Source: Amycolatopsis roodepoortensis
GTDB taxonomy: Bacteria; Actinomycetota; Actinomycetes; Mycobacteriales; Pseudonocardiaceae
Assembly: GCF_014873915.1 (NCBI RefSeq)
Contig: NZ_JADBEJ010000001.1
Coordinates: 682,001-746,000, forward strand
Length of the DNA stretch: 64,000 nt
Reading direction: 5' to 3'
Shown here piece after piece: positions 31,812-40,007 of the stretch; position 1 is the first letter of the stretch; every line of letters begins with the position of its first letter. The translations under genes and the position numbers were made by a program. The notes below the pieces were generated by a model, which saw only the letters and a program-made list of their open reading frames with translations, did no database searches and was not told the DNA's origin.

Positions 31812-33373
31812 CGCGCGACCGGCGCTTCCGACGGTGTCTCCACGTCGAGCGTGGTGCGCAGGGTGAGCGGCTTGAGCAGCAGCGCCGCGATCACGCCGAC
31901 GACACCCACCGCCGCGGAGATCAGGAAGATGTGCGCGGTCGCGTCGCCGTACACGGTGTGCACGATCGTCTGGACATCCGGCGGCAGGGCCTTGAGGTTC
32001 AGCGCGCTGACGCTGCCCGTCGACGCACTCCCCGCCGGCACGTGCAGCGCGGTGGACAGGTCGGCGGTGACCCGGTTCGCGAGCACCGCGCCCAGCACCG
32101 AGACGCCGATGGTGCCGCCGAGCGACCGGAAGAACGTGACCGAAGCGCTGGCGGCGCCCAGATCCCGCAACGGCACGGTGTTCTGCACCGCGAGGACGAG
32201 GTTCTGCATCGTCATGCCGACACCGACGCCGACGATCGCCATCGCGACACCGACCAGCCACAGCGGCGAGGCGTGGTCGACGGTGCCCAGCCCGAGGAAA
32301 CCGATCACCAGGGTGATCGTGCCCGCCACGATGTACGGCTTCATCCGTCCGGTGCGGCTGATCAGGCGCCCGGACACGGTCGAGGAGACGAGCACGCCGC
32401 CCATCAGCGGAATGGTCAGCAGTCCGGCTTCGGTGGGGGAGTAGCCGCGGCCGACCTGGAAGTACTGGCCGAGGAACACAGCACCGCCGAACATCGCCAT
32501 GCCGACCGCGAGGCTCGCGATGATCGCCAGCGCCGGGGTCCGCCGGGTGATGATGTGCAGCGGGACGACGGGTTCGCGGACCTTCCGTTCCACCAGCACG
32601 GCGAAGGCGAGGAGCACGGCGCCGCCCACCACCATCACGGCCGTCTGCCACGACAGCCAGTCGAAGCTGTTGCCGACGAAGGAGACCCAGATCAGCAGGA
32701 CGCTCACACCCGCCGCGATCAGGCCCGCGCCGAGGTAGTCCACCTGGACGCCTTCCCGGCGCACGGTCTCCAGCTTCAAGGTCCGCTGCAGCACGATGAA
32801 CGCCGCCACCGCGATCGGCACGCCGACGAAGAAGCACCAGCGCCAGCCGAGCCACGGCACGTCCACGATCAGGCCGCCGAGCAGCGGCCCGCCGACGGTG
32901 GCGACCGCCATGACCGCGCCGAGGTAACCGTTGTAGCGGCCGCGTTCCCGCGGCGGGATGATCGCCGCGATCACGACCTGGACCAGCGCCTGAAGACCGC
33001 CCACGCCGATGCCCTGGAACGCGCGGGCGGCGATCAGCTGCCCGGTGTTCTGGCTGAATCCGCTGATCATCGAACCGATCACGAAGATCACGATGGCGAT
33101 CTGGACCAGCGTCTTCTTGTTGAACAGGTCGGCGAGTTTGCCCCAGATCGGTGTGGTGGCCGTCGCCGCCAGCAGGGTGGCCGTGACCACCCAGGTGTAC
33201 TGCGTCTGCGAGCCGTTCAGCGAGCCGATGATCAACGGCAGGGCGGTCGACACGACCGTCGAGCTGATCATCGCCACGAGCAGCGCGAGCAGCAGACCGG
33301 ACAGCGATTCGAGCACCTGGCGGTGCCCCATCGCCCCTGGCGGTGCCTCCGCCGTCGTTCCCTCGGTCTTCAT
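31808..33373 (-). CDS. MFS multidrug exporter, DHA2 (14-TMS) family
   Basis: 521 residues with about 14 membrane segments. STVVSTALPLIIGSLNGSQTQYTWVVTATLL and WGKLADLFNKK are DHA2 signatures. The start at 33373 (MKTEGTT...) is preceded by AAAGGA at ideal spacing; an upstream in-frame ATG at 33403 touches the operator and lacks a ribosome site. A TetR gene lies divergently with a perfect palindrome between. Coupling to a universal stress protein is unusual. Probable substrate: a toxic cation or drug. Confidence 0.9.
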   Translation of the reverse strand: MKTEGTTAEAPPGAMGHRQVLESLSGLLLALLVAMISSTVVSTALPLIIGSLNGSQTQYTWVVTATLLAATATTPIWGKLADLFNKKTLVQIAIVIFVIGSMISGFSQNTGQLIAARAFQGIGVGGLQALVQVVIAAIIPPRERGRYNGYLGAVMAVATVGGPLLGGLIVDVPWLGWRWCFFVGVPIAVAAFIVLQRTLKLETVRREGVQVDYLGAGLIAAGVSVLLIWVSFVGNSFDWLSWQTAVMVVGGAVLLAFAVLVERKVREPVVPLHIITRRTPALAIIASLAVGMAMFGGAVFLGQYFQVGRGYSPTEAGLLTIPLMGGVLVSSTVSGRLISRTGRMKPYIVAGTITLVIGFLGLGTVDHASPLWLVGVAMAIVGVGVGMTMQNLVLAVQNTVPLRDLGAASASVTFFRSLGGTIGVSVLGAVLANRVTADLSTALHVPAGSASTGSVSALNLKALPPDVQTIVHTVYGDATAHIFLISAAVGVVGVIAALLLKPLTLRTTLDVETPSEAPVAR

Positions 33374-33403
33374 GGCGTCCTTTCGAGCGGCAATGTTGCT
33401 CAT

Positions 33404-33419
33404 TGTGCAAACTTGCACA
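33404..33419. promoter_or_regulatory. TetR operator palindrome (MFS/TetR)
   Basis: TGTGCAA-AC-TTGCACA: perfect 7-bp arms around a 2-bp centre, in the short gap between the divergent MFS and TetR genes. Confidence 0.78.
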
Positions 33420-33453
33420 GTGGGAACTTTATTCCCCTCGCTACGCTGTCCTG

Positions 33454-34035
33454 GTGGACACCCTCGACACGTTGCGCACCCGCAAGAAGGCGGCGACGCG
33501 GCAATCGCTGCACGAGGCCGCGCTCCGGCTGGCGATGGAGCACGGGCTGGACGGGGTGACCGTCGAGGACATCGCCGACGCGGTGGGCGTGTCCCGGCGG
33601 ACGTTCTCGAACTACTTCGCGAACAAAGAGGACGCGATCCTGCATGCCGACCGGGACCGCACCGGTCTGCTCGTGTCGTTGGTCGAGGGCAGGCCGCCGG
33701 GCGAGAAGCCCTGGCAGGCGCTGCGGGCGGCGTGCCGCGAGCTGTACCGGGCGCACCCCGTCCCCGACCGCGAATGGGTGGCGCAGCTACGGCTGCTGCG
33801 GCGGCATCCGTCGCTGCTCGCGCGGCAGGCGGGCGACCAGTTCGCTCTCGAACGCGACCTGATCGCTGTGCTGCTCGCCAGGGGGCACGGCCTGGATCAG
33901 GAGCTGGCCAGGCTCACCGCGGCGACCTTCCTTGCCACGTTGCGGACGGGGAACGTCCTGTGGCTGGAAGGCCCGGAGGAGCAGTCGCTTCCCGAGCTGG
34001 TCGACCGGTTGCTTGGCCGCGTTCAGCTCCGGTGA
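33454..34035 (+). CDS. TetR-family regulator of the MFS exporter
   Basis: 193 residues with HTH DIADAVGVSRRTFSNYFANKEDAIL, followed by a TetR_C-type domain. The GTG at 33454 lies six bases after TACGCT (33442-33447), so the transcript is probably leaderless. The palindrome at 33404 is the likely operator for this gene and the divergent MFS-uspA operon. Its stop is 5 bp from the convergent LuxR stop. Confidence 0.88.
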   Translation: MDTLDTLRTRKKAATRQSLHEAALRLAMEHGLDGVTVEDIADAVGVSRRTFSNYFANKEDAILHADRDRTGLLVSLVEGRPPGEKPWQALRAACRELYRAHPVPDREWVAQLRLLRRHPSLLARQAGDQFALERDLIAVLLARGHGLDQELARLTAATFLATLRTGNVLWLEGPEEQSLPELVDRLLGRVQLR

Positions 34036-34040
34036 CCGCC

Positions 34041-34706
34041 TCAGATCGAGCCGGTGCGCAAGGCGAAGGCGACGGCGTGCGTGCGGTTGTGCAGGCCGTA
34101 TCGCGACATCACCCGCTGGAGGACGTTCTTCACCGTGCTCTCCGAATAGGCGAGTTTGGCCGCGATCTCTTCCGTGCCATGGCCGTCGGCGAGCAGGCGG
34201 AGTACTTCTCGTTCCCGCCCGGACAGGCCGGACAGCGCGAGCCCGTTGGGCGCCAGCAGGTCTTCCTGGATCCGTTCGAGCTGGGAGAGCAGGCTGCCCT
34301 GCAGGCGCGGCGGCAGCGCGCCCGCGCCCTGGCTGACCGCGAGGATCGTCCGCGCCAGATGCTCGCCGTCGAGATCGCGCCGCGGCAGCAGTGCGGCCAT
34401 CCCGCATTCGATCGCCGTCATCAGCACCTGGACGGGGAAATGGTCGGTGACGATCACGCATCTCCGTGGCGTCGCCAGTGACGACGCGGCGCGGACCTGG
34501 CGCAGGAAGGCGAAAGCGCCGTCGCCGATCGAATCCCCGACCGTGACGACGACTTCGGCGGACCCGAGGTCGGTACCGGACAGCACGTCCAGCCGGTCGT
34601 CGGCGCCGAGGATGCTCGTCGTGCCGAGCCCGGCCAGCAGATCCGGGGCGTACACGGCGACTCTGACGCGATCGGTCCTCCTGCTGATCTTCTCCCCGTG
34701 AATCAT
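34041..34706 (-). CDS. LuxR-type regulator with degenerate receiver domain (paralogue 1)
   Basis: 221 residues. The C-terminal LuxR HTH (about 155-215, LSGREREVLRLLADG and STVKNVLQRVMSRYGLHNRTHAVAFAL) is intact. The N-terminal half folds like a receiver, but the strand that should end in the phospho-acceptor Asp reads EVVVTVGDS, so phosphorylation is unlikely. Its promoter, TTGACG-N18-TAGCTT with a palindrome in the spacer, is strong. Two paralogues with the same features lie at 37836 and 38478; no kinase is adjacent. Confidence 0.85.
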   Translation of the reverse strand: MIHGEKISRRTDRVRVAVYAPDLLAGLGTTSILGADDRLDVLSGTDLGSAEVVVTVGDSIGDGAFAFLRQVRAASSLATPRRCVIVTDHFPVQVLMTAIECGMAALLPRRDLDGEHLARTILAVSQGAGALPPRLQGSLLSQLERIQEDLLAPNGLALSGLSGREREVLRLLADGHGTEEIAAKLAYSESTVKNVLQRVMSRYGLHNRTHAVAFALRTGSI

Positions 34707-34756
34707 GCGAAGTCCCCGTCCGAAGCACCAGCATTAATAGCTATTGCGGTACTTAG

Positions 34757-34786
34757 AAGCTATAACCTTACAACGTTGTACGTCAA
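34757..34786 (-). promoter_or_regulatory. Sigma70-type promoter with a palindrome in the spacer
   Basis: On the minus strand, TTGACG (34781-34786) and TAGCTT (34757-34762) are 18 bp apart. The perfect 12-bp palindrome TACAACGTTGTA (34769-34780) lies inside the spacer, where a bound repressor would block RNA polymerase. The region is AT-rich compared with its surroundings. Confidence 0.68.
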
Positions 34787-34824
34787 CCACGTCGCTGGCA
34801 AGACGTGTGACAGGCGGGAAAGGT

Positions 34825-35472
34825 TCACCGGGCCGTGAGGTCGTCCAGTTCGTCCGCGATCAGCAGGTCGGGGTCGAACTTCATCCCGGTGAAGTGGCCG
34901 GCGAGTTCGAGTGAGAGCACGCCGTGCAGGCGGGTCCAGAAGGCGATCGCGCGGTGCAGCGCCGAGGACGGGGCGGGGTCGTCGCCCGCCCAGTCGCGAT
35001 GGCCGTCCAGATGCTTGTCGAACGGGGTTTCCGGCTTGTCCACGGTGATCGCGCGGCACGCTTCGAGCAGCACGGCCATGACCTCGCTCGAGATGGCGGT
35101 GGTGTCCTCGGGCGCGTGGTAGCCGGGGACGGGCGTGCCGTAGATGAGGAAATAGCGCTGCGGGTCGCTCCGGGCCCAGTCCCGGATGGTGACGGCGAGC
35201 CCGGCCAGATCGGCGCCGCCGTCGAACGCCGCGCGGACGGTGTCGGCGAGGCTCCGGTACGCGTCGCGGATGAGCGCGGTGATGAGATCGTCGCGGCTGG
35301 CGAAGTACCGGTACAGGGCGGGGCCGCTCATCCCGACCTGTTTGGCGATCGCGTTGAGGGACAGCGCGGGCACCCCGGCGGCGGCGATCTGCTCCCACGC
35401 GTGCTGCTTGATCTCCGCGCGCACCTGGTCGCGATAGCGCTCCCGCGGGCTCTTCCCGTCCGCGTCCGTCAT
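34825..35472 (-). CDS. TetR-family regulator coupled to the NB-ARC regulator
   Basis: 215 residues. The HTH SLNAIAKQVGMSGPALYRYFASRDDLITALI is clear and the C-terminal domain is of the TetR_C_13/WHG type (FWTRLHGVLSLELAGHF). The start overlaps the stop of the upstream XRE-NB-ARC gene (ATGA) and GGGAGGA serves as ribosome site, so both come from one mRNA. Target genes are not obvious. Confidence 0.87.
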   Translation of the reverse strand: MTDADGKSPRERYRDQVRAEIKQHAWEQIAAAGVPALSLNAIAKQVGMSGPALYRYFASRDDLITALIRDAYRSLADTVRAAFDGGADLAGLAVTIRDWARSDPQRYFLIYGTPVPGYHAPEDTTAISSEVMAVLLEACRAITVDKPETPFDKHLDGHRDWAGDDPAPSSALHRAIAFWTRLHGVLSLELAGHFTGMKFDPDLLIADELDDLTAR

Positions 35473-37742
35473 CGGTCCTCCCGCTCTGTCGGCCCGAAGC
35501 TTAGTCGGCGCTCCGCGGGCAGGAGCGCCAGTTCGGCCGAGGCCTGCTCGCGCAGCGCGCCGAACGACGGCCCGGCGGAGAGGTCCACGGCCATGGCGAG
35601 GCACTCCCTGGCTTCCTCGAAGGCACCGGCCTCCCGCCAGGCCCGCCCTTCACGGAAGGCGCAGGTCGCCTCCAGCGCGTCGAAACCGCCTTCCCACGCG
35701 AGCCACCGGCCGGTGCGGTAGTGGCCCGCCGCCTCCCGCCATTCGGCGAGATCACCGAGCACGTCGCCGATGGCGCGCAGGGTCAAGGCCTTCAGTAGCC
35801 GGTGGAAAGCGGGATACGTGTCGCCCGACAGCCGCTCGGCGTCGGAAAGCACGGCCCGGTGCACGGCGAGCGCTTCGGCGTGCCGTCCGGCGTTGAGCAG
35901 CGCGCGCCCGTAGACGTTCCGCGCCGTGGTTTGCCCGTCCCAGAACGGAAGTTCGCCCGCCAGTTCGTACCCGCGCTTCGCGAACTCGAACGCTTCGTCG
36001 TCCTTTCCGGTCAGCCGCAGGACCTGGCCGAGGTAGATGGACGCCCAGGTCTGCTCGACGCGGTCGCCGATCCCGGTGGCGATGTCCAGCGCGCGGCGGT
36101 GCGCCGCCACGGCACCCTCGTCGTCGCCGAGACAGACGCTGGCGGCCCAGCCGACGAAGTTGAGCAGCTTCGCCTCGGCTCCGTCGTCGCCGAGCGCGTT
36201 CGCCGCGGCCGCGCCGAGCGAGAAGATCTCCCACCACGGCCGCTGGGCGCTCCGCCCGTCGGAGTACCAGTGCAGCGCGACGGCGAGGTCCCGGACCTCC
36301 CGGTGGAGACCCTTCCGTGCCGCGATCCGGTGCGCGGCGACCCAGTTCCCGCCTTCGACGTCCAGCCAGCGGGCGCTTTCCTCCCGTGAGCCGAAGCGGC
36401 CGTTCTCCGGTGCTCCGGGGTAGAACAGCCTGGCCGCTTCCGCCGCCTTGCCGAGCAGATGGGCGAGCACGGTGTCCCGCGCGGCCGGTTCCCCCTCGGC
36501 CTCGAACCGTTCTTCGGCGAACAAGCGGATCAGGTCGTGGAACTGGTGCCGTTCCGGCTCCGCCGTGCTCTGCAGGAGGCTGGCGTCGACGAGTTCGTCG
36601 AGCTGGTCACGGACGTCGGCGGGTGGCGCGCCGGAGACGACGACCGCGAGTTCGAGGCCGAAGTCGGCGCCGGGCACGGTCGCCAGCAGCCGGAACAGCC
36701 GCCGGGCCTCGGCCGAGACCGCGCGATAGGACAGGTCGAAAGCCGAGCGCAGCCGCAGATCGCCCGCCGCGAGCGCGCGCAGCCGGGTGCTTTCGTCGCG
36801 CAGCCGGTCCGCCAGGTGGGCCAGGGACCACTGCGGCCGGGTGGCGAGCCGGTTGCCCGCGATCCGGAGCGCGAGCGGCAGATATCCGCACAGCTCGGCG
36901 AGTTCGCGTGCCGCGGCGGGCTCCGCGGCTACCCGGTCGGCTCCGACGATCTTGGCGAGCAGGCCGGTCGCGCCCTCGTCCGAAAGCGCTTCGAGCGCGA
37001 GCCACCGGGCGCCTTCGAGCCCGGCGAGCGTCCGGCGGCAGGTGATCAGGGTGAGGGAGCCGGGCCCGGTGACCAGCAGCGGCCGGAGCTGCGCCTCGTC
37101 GGCCGCGTTGTCGAGCAGCAGCAAGACCTTGCGGCCTTCGAGCAGCATCCGCAGCAACGCCGACCGTTCGGCTTCGGAGGCGGGCACCTGCCCCGGCGCG
37201 ACGTCCAGCGCGCGCAACAGCCGGTCGAGCGCGGTCCCGGCGCTGAGCGGCTGTTCGTCCATCCCGCGCAGATCCACCGCGTAGCCCCCGTCCGGGAACT
37301 CCGCGCGCCACAGATCCGCGGCGGTCACCGCGAGCGCCGTCTTCCCGACCCCGGCCTGTCCGACGATCGCGACCACGCCACCACCTTCGGCGACCTTCGC
37401 GGACAGCTGCTCCAGCTCGCTTTCGCGGCCGGACAGATCCGCGGTGGGCGCGGGCAGCGCGCAGGTCGCCGCGATCTGGGCGGCCAGCGCCGGATTCCGG
37501 CGACGTCCCTGTTTGGCGACGGTCAGGAAGAACTCCCGGTCGCCGCCGGTCAGGCCGAGCGCGTCGGCCAGCACCTCGGCGGAGCGTTGCTGGGCGGCCC
37601 GCGCGCGGCCGCGTTCCAGTTCGCGCAGGGCACGAACGCTGATACCGGAGGCCTCGGCCAGGCGCCCCTGCGTCCACCCCGCGGCACGACGGTGTTCGAG
37701 CAGGAGCTTGCCGAACACCGACCGCTTCTCGTTCGCCTCCAC
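35469..37742 (-). CDS. XRE-NB-ARC-TPR transcriptional regulator (STAND ATPase)
   Basis: 757 residues. An XRE-type HTH is at about 5-65 (WTQGRLAEASGISVRALRELERG). The NB-ARC/STAND ATPase at about 105-400 has Walker A GQAGVGKTALA, Walker B KVLLLLDNAA and LCGYLPLALRIAGNRL. TPR-like helices fill about 450-757. It belongs to the AfsR-related STAND regulators, but an XRE domain replaces the SARP/BTAD DNA-binding part. These act as ATP-driven switches responding to an unknown ligand. GTG 37742 is the most likely start, with no clear ribosome site. Confidence 0.85.
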   Translation of the reverse strand: MEANEKRSVFGKLLLEHRRAAGWTQGRLAEASGISVRALRELERGRARAAQQRSAEVLADALGLTGGDREFFLTVAKQGRRRNPALAAQIAATCALPAPTADLSGRESELEQLSAKVAEGGGVVAIVGQAGVGKTALAVTAADLWRAEFPDGGYAVDLRGMDEQPLSAGTALDRLLRALDVAPGQVPASEAERSALLRMLLEGRKVLLLLDNAADEAQLRPLLVTGPGSLTLITCRRTLAGLEGARWLALEALSDEGATGLLAKIVGADRVAAEPAAARELAELCGYLPLALRIAGNRLATRPQWSLAHLADRLRDESTRLRALAAGDLRLRSAFDLSYRAVSAEARRLFRLLATVPGADFGLELAVVVSGAPPADVRDQLDELVDASLLQSTAEPERHQFHDLIRLFAEERFEAEGEPAARDTVLAHLLGKAAEAARLFYPGAPENGRFGSREESARWLDVEGGNWVAAHRIAARKGLHREVRDLAVALHWYSDGRSAQRPWWEIFSLGAAAANALGDDGAEAKLLNFVGWAASVCLGDDEGAVAAHRRALDIATGIGDRVEQTWASIYLGQVLRLTGKDDEAFEFAKRGYELAGELPFWDGQTTARNVYGRALLNAGRHAEALAVHRAVLSDAERLSGDTYPAFHRLLKALTLRAIGDVLGDLAEWREAAGHYRTGRWLAWEGGFDALEATCAFREGRAWREAGAFEEARECLAMAVDLSAGPSFGALREQASAELALLPAERRLSFGPTEREDR

Positions 37743-37835
37743 CGCGGCCCATTCAACCGGCAGGCTTCCGGCGTCGAAAAGCTGCCCCCTGCTTCCGCTT
37801 GTCCGGCCTTCTCGGGGGCCGGTTACCTGGAAGGC

Positions 37836-38471
37836 ATGTCGACGATCATGACGACGCCGGTCCGCCCGGTGCTCCGGGCCGAGAAGATCCGGGTCGCCGT
37901 GCACGCCGCCGACCCGCTCGTGCGGGCGGGACTGCGCAGCGCGCTCGGCGACGGGCCCGGCATCAGCCTGCGCGACGACCCGGAGCAGGCCGACGTCCTC
38001 GTCGCGGTCGCCGACGACGACCCGCGGCGGATCCCGGCCGGGTCCGCGCGGCTGGTGCTGGTGGCCGATCAGCCCAACCAGGCCGAACTGTGGGCCGCGG
38101 TGGAACGCGGGCTCGCCGTCGTCGTCGCGCGCTCCGAGGCGACGCCGGCGCGGCTGCTGCGCGCGGTCGCCGACGCCCACGCCGGCCGTGGCGATCTGCC
38201 CGCCGAGCAGCTCGGCAGCCTGCTCCGGGGGATTTCGCGGCTGCACAAGGAAGTTCTCGAGCCCCGCGAGCTCACGCTCAGCGGTCTGTCGCCCCGCGAG
38301 ACCGAAGTGCTCCGCCTGCTCGCGGAAGGATTCGACACCGGGGAGATCGCCCGCCGGGTGGCCTACTCCGACCGGACCGTGAAGAACATCCTGCACGGCC
38401 TGCTCAGCCGGTTCAATCTGCGCAACCGCACCCATGTCGTGGCGTACGCGCTGCGTGAGGGGCTCATCTGA
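37836..38471 (+). CDS. LuxR-type regulator with degenerate receiver domain (paralogue 2)
   Basis: 211 residues. LuxR HTH at about 146-206 (LSPRETEVLRLLAEG, YSDRTVKNILHGLLSRFNLRNRTHVVAYAL). The receiver strand that should carry the phospho-acceptor reads DVLVAVADDD, so the key Asp is displaced. The C terminus is close to paralogues 1 and 3. A second in-frame ATG at 37848 is a possible start. It is divergent from the NB-ARC gene (94 bp apart) and convergent with paralogue 3 (6 bp between stops). Confidence 0.83.
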   Translation: MSTIMTTPVRPVLRAEKIRVAVHAADPLVRAGLRSALGDGPGISLRDDPEQADVLVAVADDDPRRIPAGSARLVLVADQPNQAELWAAVERGLAVVVARSEATPARLLRAVADAHAGRGDLPAEQLGSLLRGISRLHKEVLEPRELTLSGLSPRETEVLRLLAEGFDTGEIARRVAYSDRTVKNILHGLLSRFNLRNRTHVVAYALREGLI

Positions 38472-38477
38472 GCATTT

Positions 38478-39101
38478 TCAGATGACCCCTTCCCGGATCG
38501 CGTAGGCCACCGCGTGCGACCGGTTCCGCAGGCGCAGCCGGTCGGTGACCGCGTAGATGACGTTCTTCACCGTTCGCTCCGAATAGGCGAGTTCGGTGGC
38601 GATCTCCTGCGTGTCGAGCCCGTCGGCCATCAGGCGGAGGACGTCGATCTCCCGCGAGGAGAGCGCCACCCCGGAGGGCGACTCCGGCGCGAGCGTCTCC
38701 CGGTGCAGCCGCTCGGCGTGTTCGGCGAGCCTGCCGAGCAGATCCCGCGGCGGGTACACGGTGCCCGACGCGGCGACCCGGACGCTGTCGGCCACGCGGG
38801 AGTCGGTCATCGCCGACCTCGGCAGGATGGCGACCACCCCGCAAGCCACCGCCGTCGCGAGGCCGCCTTCCTCGATCCGGTCGGTGACCAGCACGATCGG
38901 CCTGCCGATTTCGGCGGTGACCGCACGCAACGCGGTGACCGCGTCGGCGGAAAGCCGGTCGAACGCGGCGACGACGACATCGGTTCGGTCCGGCGCCCGG
39001 CCCTCGACCACCTGCACGGACGCGCGCGCCTCGAGGAGGTCGGCCATCCCGGCCTTCGTGATGGGGTCCAGTGCGCAGACGCTCACCCGGACTGGTCGCA
39101 T
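38478..39101 (-). CDS. LuxR-type regulator with degenerate receiver domain (paralogue 3)
   Basis: 207 residues. LuxR HTH at about 142-202 (LSSREIDVLRLMADG, YSERTVKNVIYAVTDRLRLRNRSHAVAYAI). The receiver lacks a normal phospho-acceptor: the strand reads DVVVAAFDRLS. GAGGGA precedes the ATG. A perfect TTGACA -35 is present on the minus strand at 39136-39141. Confidence 0.83.
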   Translation of the reverse strand: MRPVRVSVCALDPITKAGMADLLEARASVQVVEGRAPDRTDVVVAAFDRLSADAVTALRAVTAEIGRPIVLVTDRIEEGGLATAVACGVVAILPRSAMTDSRVADSVRVAASGTVYPPRDLLGRLAEHAERLHRETLAPESPSGVALSSREIDVLRLMADGLDTQEIATELAYSERTVKNVIYAVTDRLRLRNRSHAVAYAIREGVI

Positions 39102-39388
39102 GTGTCCCTCTTATGTCCACTGTGGATCTTCGATTTGTCAAGAGCCGCAGGGACAAAAAGCGTTGCCCGCATGAGCGAGCGGAGCTCTTGTACGGTGGGA
39201 TCCGGGTAGCGGCCCGCCTCGGGTGACCCCCACACTCTGATGGCGGGTCGCTTCCTTTCGTGCGGCTCGTGGCGATTCTCGCCCGCCGCGAACAGCCCCG
39301 GCAACGCGTTCGCCCGCCTCCTGCTTTCCCCGCCAACCGAGACTGGCCGAAGGGGCAAATTCGGCCCTGACCTGCGGTGACGCCACTT
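39102..39388. other. Gene-free stretch between LuxR paralogue 3 and the RHH gene
   Basis: No coding frame with acceptable codon use is seen. It holds the LuxR paralogue 3 promoter region (TTGACA on the minus strand at 39136-39141), an inverted repeat TTTGTC/GACAAA (39134-39139, 39152-39157) around it, and otherwise nothing recognisable before the box array at 39389. Confidence 0.6.
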
Positions 39389-39450
39389 TGGCGCCCTTTG
39401 GCGCCAAGTTGGCCTTGCAATGGCGCCACGATGGTGCCATGATGGCATCA
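39389..39450 (+). promoter_or_regulatory. Helically phased array of TGGCGCCA boxes with embedded promoter
   Basis: Five 8-bp boxes: TGGCGCCC (39389), TGGCGCCA (39399), TGGCGCCA (39421), TGGTGCCA (39432) and TGGCATCA (39443), at intervals of 10, 22, 11 and 11 bp, so all face the same side of the helix. A plausible promoter, TTGCAA (39415-39420)-N17-CATGAT (39438-39443), lies within it and would start transcription at the ATG (39450). RHH repressors such as CopG-type proteins bind arrays of short repeats like this. Confidence 0.7.
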
Positions 39451-39956
39451 TGGATTTGACGCCCTTTGTGGACAACGTTCGCCGGGAACTCGCCGTCGCC
39501 GCCGAGGCTGGGGGAGCCGAGGCGAGCGCACTCGCCGAACGCCTGACCGCGCCGCTGGCGTCGGCCATTCGTCTCGCGCTGCTGGACGCGCTGTCCGCCG
39601 CGTCGGACGAGATCACCCGTGATCTCGCGCCGGGTTCGGTCGAGGTCCGGTTGCGTGCCGGGGAAGCCAGCTTCGCCGTCACGCTGCCCGCGGTCGAACA
39701 GGCCGAGGCGGTCGCGGCCGCCGCGCCGGAGCCGCTGCCTGAAGACGAAGGAGCCACCGCGCGAATCAACTTCCGGCTTCCGGAAAACCTCAAGACACGC
39801 GTCGAGGAAGCGGCGGCCGCGCAAGGCCGTTCGGTCAACGCGTGGCTCGTGCGCGCCGCGTCCGCGGCGTTGAACCCGTCGGAGCCGTCCGCGCCGCCCG
39901 CCCCGGTGAGCGGCGGTCGTCGCGGCGCGCAGCGCTACACCGGCTGGGTCAGCTAG
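39450..39956 (+). CDS. Ribbon-helix-helix (HicB/Arc-like) DNA-binding protein
   Basis: 168 residues. Residues about 103-141 form a ribbon-helix-helix domain (ARINFRLPENLKTRVEEAA, RSVNAWLVRAASAAL). Residues 1-60 are helical and 64-80 form a beta pair (VEVRLRAGEASFAVTLP), an unusual extension for so simple a regulator. The C-terminal tail is Pro/Arg-rich. ATG 39450 lies inside the last box of the array and at the predicted transcription start, so the mRNA is likely leaderless and autoregulated. No toxin gene is next to it; instead a DUF4097 protein and an ABC exporter follow. Confidence 0.82.
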   Translation: MDLTPFVDNVRRELAVAAEAGGAEASALAERLTAPLASAIRLALLDALSAASDEITRDLAPGSVEVRLRAGEASFAVTLPAVEQAEAVAAAAPEPLPEDEGATARINFRLPENLKTRVEEAAAAQGRSVNAWLVRAASAALNPSEPSAPPAPVSGGRRGAQRYTGWVS

Positions 39957-40007
39957 ACCCCGTACACCAGCACAAACATCGATCACACCACCTTCGAGGG
40001 GACAACC

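Noticed and set aside
39450..39956. HicB-type antitoxin of a toxin-antitoxin pair
   Set aside because: The RHH domain fits, but no toxin-sized gene is next to it; the following genes code for a DUF4097 protein and an ABC exporter.
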